Assembly: GCF_019059575.1 (NCBI RefSeq)
Contig: NW_024882196.1
Span: 62,001 to 126,000, forward strand
DNA from: Amphibalanus amphitrite
Lineage: Eukaryota > Arthropoda > Thecostraca > Balanomorpha > Balanidae
Direction: 5' to 3'
Length of the DNA stretch: 64,000 nt
Each line of letters begins with the position of its first letter. Position 1 is the first letter of the stretch. Below are positions 53,669-64,000 of the stretch, in pieces. The position numbers and the translations under genes were made by a program. The notes beneath the pieces were generated by a model. The model worked only from the letters and a program-made list of their open reading frames with translations. It was not told where the DNA came from and made no database searches.

Positions 53669-54943
53669 CTACATCGTAGCATTCAGAGCCTTCACCGCAC
53701 GGTAGAGGAAACTGCGCTTGGCAAACTCAGTCCGTACTCGAGGTAGTTCAGCCTGCCCGCTCTCACTGGCGCGTGTGCGGCGAGAGGACACATCGGACCG
53801 CGCCAACACTCGGCGGCGCAGCATCTCAGGAGCGTCGGGGCAGGTGATGAGACGGCGCATGGTGGCAATATCACGTTCAGCTATCATCTCCTCGATACTC
53901 AGCCACCCTAGATCGCGCAGCGATGGCGTGACGTGTTCACGTCTGCCGAGGCCGGTCACAATGCGGACACCGAAGTTGATGGCCTTTCGCAAGCGCTGCC
54001 TTTGGGTTGCATTACACCCTCCCCACACTGTTAAACAATAACGAATGTGGGGGAAAACGAGACACTCTATCAGAAGTTGCCTGACACATTTTGGTAGTTT
54101 GTGCCTATTACGCGCAAGACTCACTAGCACGCAGTAGCACCGTTGGACGACTGAGCTAATGTGACAGCTCCAAGACAAGTGTTGGTCAATGACGACACCC
54201 AGGACTTTGACACTATCTTTGGGAAGAATTTCATCGCCGCCGAAGTGAACGGCAAAGTCCGAACGGACTGTCTGACGGGAAGATCTTAAAATGGTCATCT
54301 CTGTCTTAGTCGGGTTGATTTTAAGCCGATTTTGTGTGAACCATTTGAGTGAAATAGCGAGAGAGCTTTCAATGCGCGTTTTAAGTGCTTCAAGGTTAGA
54401 TGGGATGTCAGCGTCAAGGAATTGGGTGTCGTCAGCATACATCACGATCCTACCATGGGGTATGTGTTGTGGCAGGTCGTTCGTGAAGAGGATGAACAGC
54501 ACGGGGCCCAAAATGGATCCCTGGACCACTCCATGCGTAACATCCAGCGAGCACGACCCGCCCCGCACAGTCTGCGTACGCCCCCGCAGCCAGGCTGCGA
54601 ACCACTCGCGCCGCACACCGTACCACTCCATCTAGTCTAAGAGGCGGCCATGCTCGACACTATCGAATGCCTTAGACGTGTCAGCTGTCACAAGTGACGT
54701 CATCATGCCTCGATCGATGTTGTCAGTCGCGAAAGTGACAGCGTCGAGCAGCGCCGCCTCAGTAGACTGTCCTTGCCGGAAACCGTACTGTTGAGGACAG
54801 AGTACATGATGAGATGTCAAGTATGCCACCAGCTGCGTACAGACTACCCGCTCACATAACTTGGCCACGACAGAGATCACAGATATCGGCCGATAGTTGT
54901 TTGGGTCCGACGTGTCACCTTTCTTATGCAGTGCTGTGGCAGT
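53669..54943 (-). pseudogene. Non-LTR retrotransposon reverse transcriptase fragment, 5'-truncated, one internal stop
   Basis: Read on the minus strand, this is the RT domain of a LINE-type element of the CR1/Jockey kind. Motifs appear in order: KKGDTSDPNNYRPISV, YGFRQGQSTEAAL, SKAFDSVEHG, GVVQGSILGPVLF and the catalytic YADDTQ, then the thumb and C-terminal region. The endonuclease part is absent, as expected of a 5'-truncated copy. A TAG codon at 54632-54634 interrupts the frame between LLD and MEWYG, where family members read straight through. The copy is therefore dead, or the interruption is recent. A short 3' UTR follows to a (GATA)n tail on the plus strand at about 53486-53504, typical of LINE 3' ends. 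The region just 5' of the fragment (about 54945-55090) is GC-rich and contains a G-run. Confidence 0.85.
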
Positions 54944-55089
54944 CCCGCCCCCCGCCCGCACAGGCGGAAGCGGCCAGCTTCCGGTCTCCCGCTGTTCCGG
55001 AGCGCGGCTAGCGCATTGCCCCGGGGGGGGGGGGGGCGGCCAGCCCCGAGGCGATTACTAACCGCCCCCGGCCCCAGAGGCGGCATGGA

Positions 55090-55830
55090 GTGCCGAGGGG
55101 TGGGGGAGAGGGGCTCCCAGAGTGCCTAATGTGGGTTCTGCAGGCGGCGTGCCGTACCACCAGAGCCTGAAGAAATATTTGTTTATGGCAACGGCCCGAA
55201 ATGGGCTCGTAGCGTGGCATTGCTGTTTTCGCGATCCATGAACATTGAACGATTACTGCCTACGAACGGAATAGACAAGAAACACTATGAGATGAGGTCC
55301 TCTTTTCTAAAAAAAAAATACAATTGAGGAATTCTCTGTAGGGCATGCTTCCTTTTTCAATCGACTTTTTGCATAACTATTTCGGTAATCATAGATCGTA
55401 AATCATAGATCGTACCTACCTATATTTTATGTTACCCATTGCTGAGAACCGCTAGTCATATCGGGGAAACTTTTTCATTTTAAAGAACAAATATATTTTT
55501 CTTATTCCCGAAAACATTTCTCCACACCCGTATTGTAAATCGTTCTGACAGGATAAGCATTTGCATATAATTATGCCGGAAAATACTCAACAAAGGTTGG
55601 TCTAGCCCATTCTTAGCGTGATCCTAGTCTAAATAATACGTGTTTGTATGCCAAATGATGAACTTAATTGCTCCTTAATAAGATAACAGTTCAACCCTCT
55701 TTTTGGCAAGATGTCAGTCCCAACAAAAGCATCAAACAGTCTGCAAGAAATCGCTTTTCATTTTGGACCATTTGGCATAATCTTCACTCGCGTTTGGCAC
55801 AGTATCGTCATCTGCCGCTGCTACCGTGCT
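55090..55830. other. 3' flank of CFAP61, nothing recognised
   Basis: Should contain the CFAP61 3' UTR on the minus strand. No canonical AATAAA was seen on that strand in this stretch. Confidence 0.4.
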
Positions 55831-55835
55831 GCCAC

Positions 55836-63836
<8,001 letters not shown>

Positions 63837-64000
63837 GGCGGCAGATGGCGCTGGATGTAAACACCGTCTGAGAATGGAAATGGGCGAGCCCTGAGGCCAC
63901 TGAGATTAAGTGATCACATTATCAAATTAAAAGCTGCTGCTATAGCTACATAAGACTTAATTATTGAATGAGACCGAGAGAATAAAAATGATCAAAGCGC

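Overview
The window is nuclear DNA from an animal, most likely an arthropod. It contains spliced genes with GT-AG introns, long (GA)n/(CT)n microsatellites, nested DNA transposon remnants and non-LTR retrotransposon fragments. An interstitial array of the arthropod telomere repeat TTAGG (13 perfect units read as TAACC at 12711-12775) supports arthropod origin. The ciliary gene CFAP61, which appears intact, suggests a lineage that still makes motile cilia or flagellate sperm. Taken with the repeat style, a crustacean such as a barnacle is a reasonable guess, but this is inference.

Only two protein-coding genes can be supported, both on the minus strand. The first is a three-exon Golgi-type carbohydrate sulfotransferase (35080-37884), with a signal anchor, both PAPS-binding motifs and the HWRP/CHPC region. 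The second is a nine-exon CFAP61 gene (55836-63836, 1364 predicted residues), a ciliary calmodulin- and spoke-associated complex protein. It has a very large first coding exon and eight introns that keep the reading frame. Two non-LTR reverse transcriptase fragments are present. One lies upstream of the CFAP61 end (53669-54943, one internal stop). The other sits antisense inside a CFAP61 intron (57623-58605).

Layout: 1-12.4 kb is mostly non-coding, with GC-rich patches, short hairpins, hAT-like hexamer-rich ends and a large CT tract. 12.4-13.4 kb is a foldback carrying the telomeric repeat. 13.4-21.9 kb is mostly unassigned, with a tandem repeat family built around GCACGTGCGCACGTGC palindromes. 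21.9-25 kb has a TTAA-flanked element followed by a degenerate minisatellite. 26.4-28.3 kb has a near-perfect 51-bp inverted repeat and a TA-flanked TIR element. 31.2-48.1 kb, apart from the sulfotransferase exons, is an unusually dense, nested field of 0.6-1.2 kb elements. These begin with CCC, sit in 4-bp TTAA-like duplications, carry G-tract/C-tract hairpins just inside each end, and are filled with GGTCA arrays and TGACGTCA sites. No transposase is visible. 48-53.5 kb is mostly unassigned, and the rest is CFAP61.

The most interesting system is the TTAA-flanked family. It includes at least nine copies, two informative empty-site comparisons inside this same window, inverted pairs, and internal arrays resembling nuclear-receptor half-sites. 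It looks like a non-autonomous piggyBac-like group, with the assignment resting on target site and CCC termini only.
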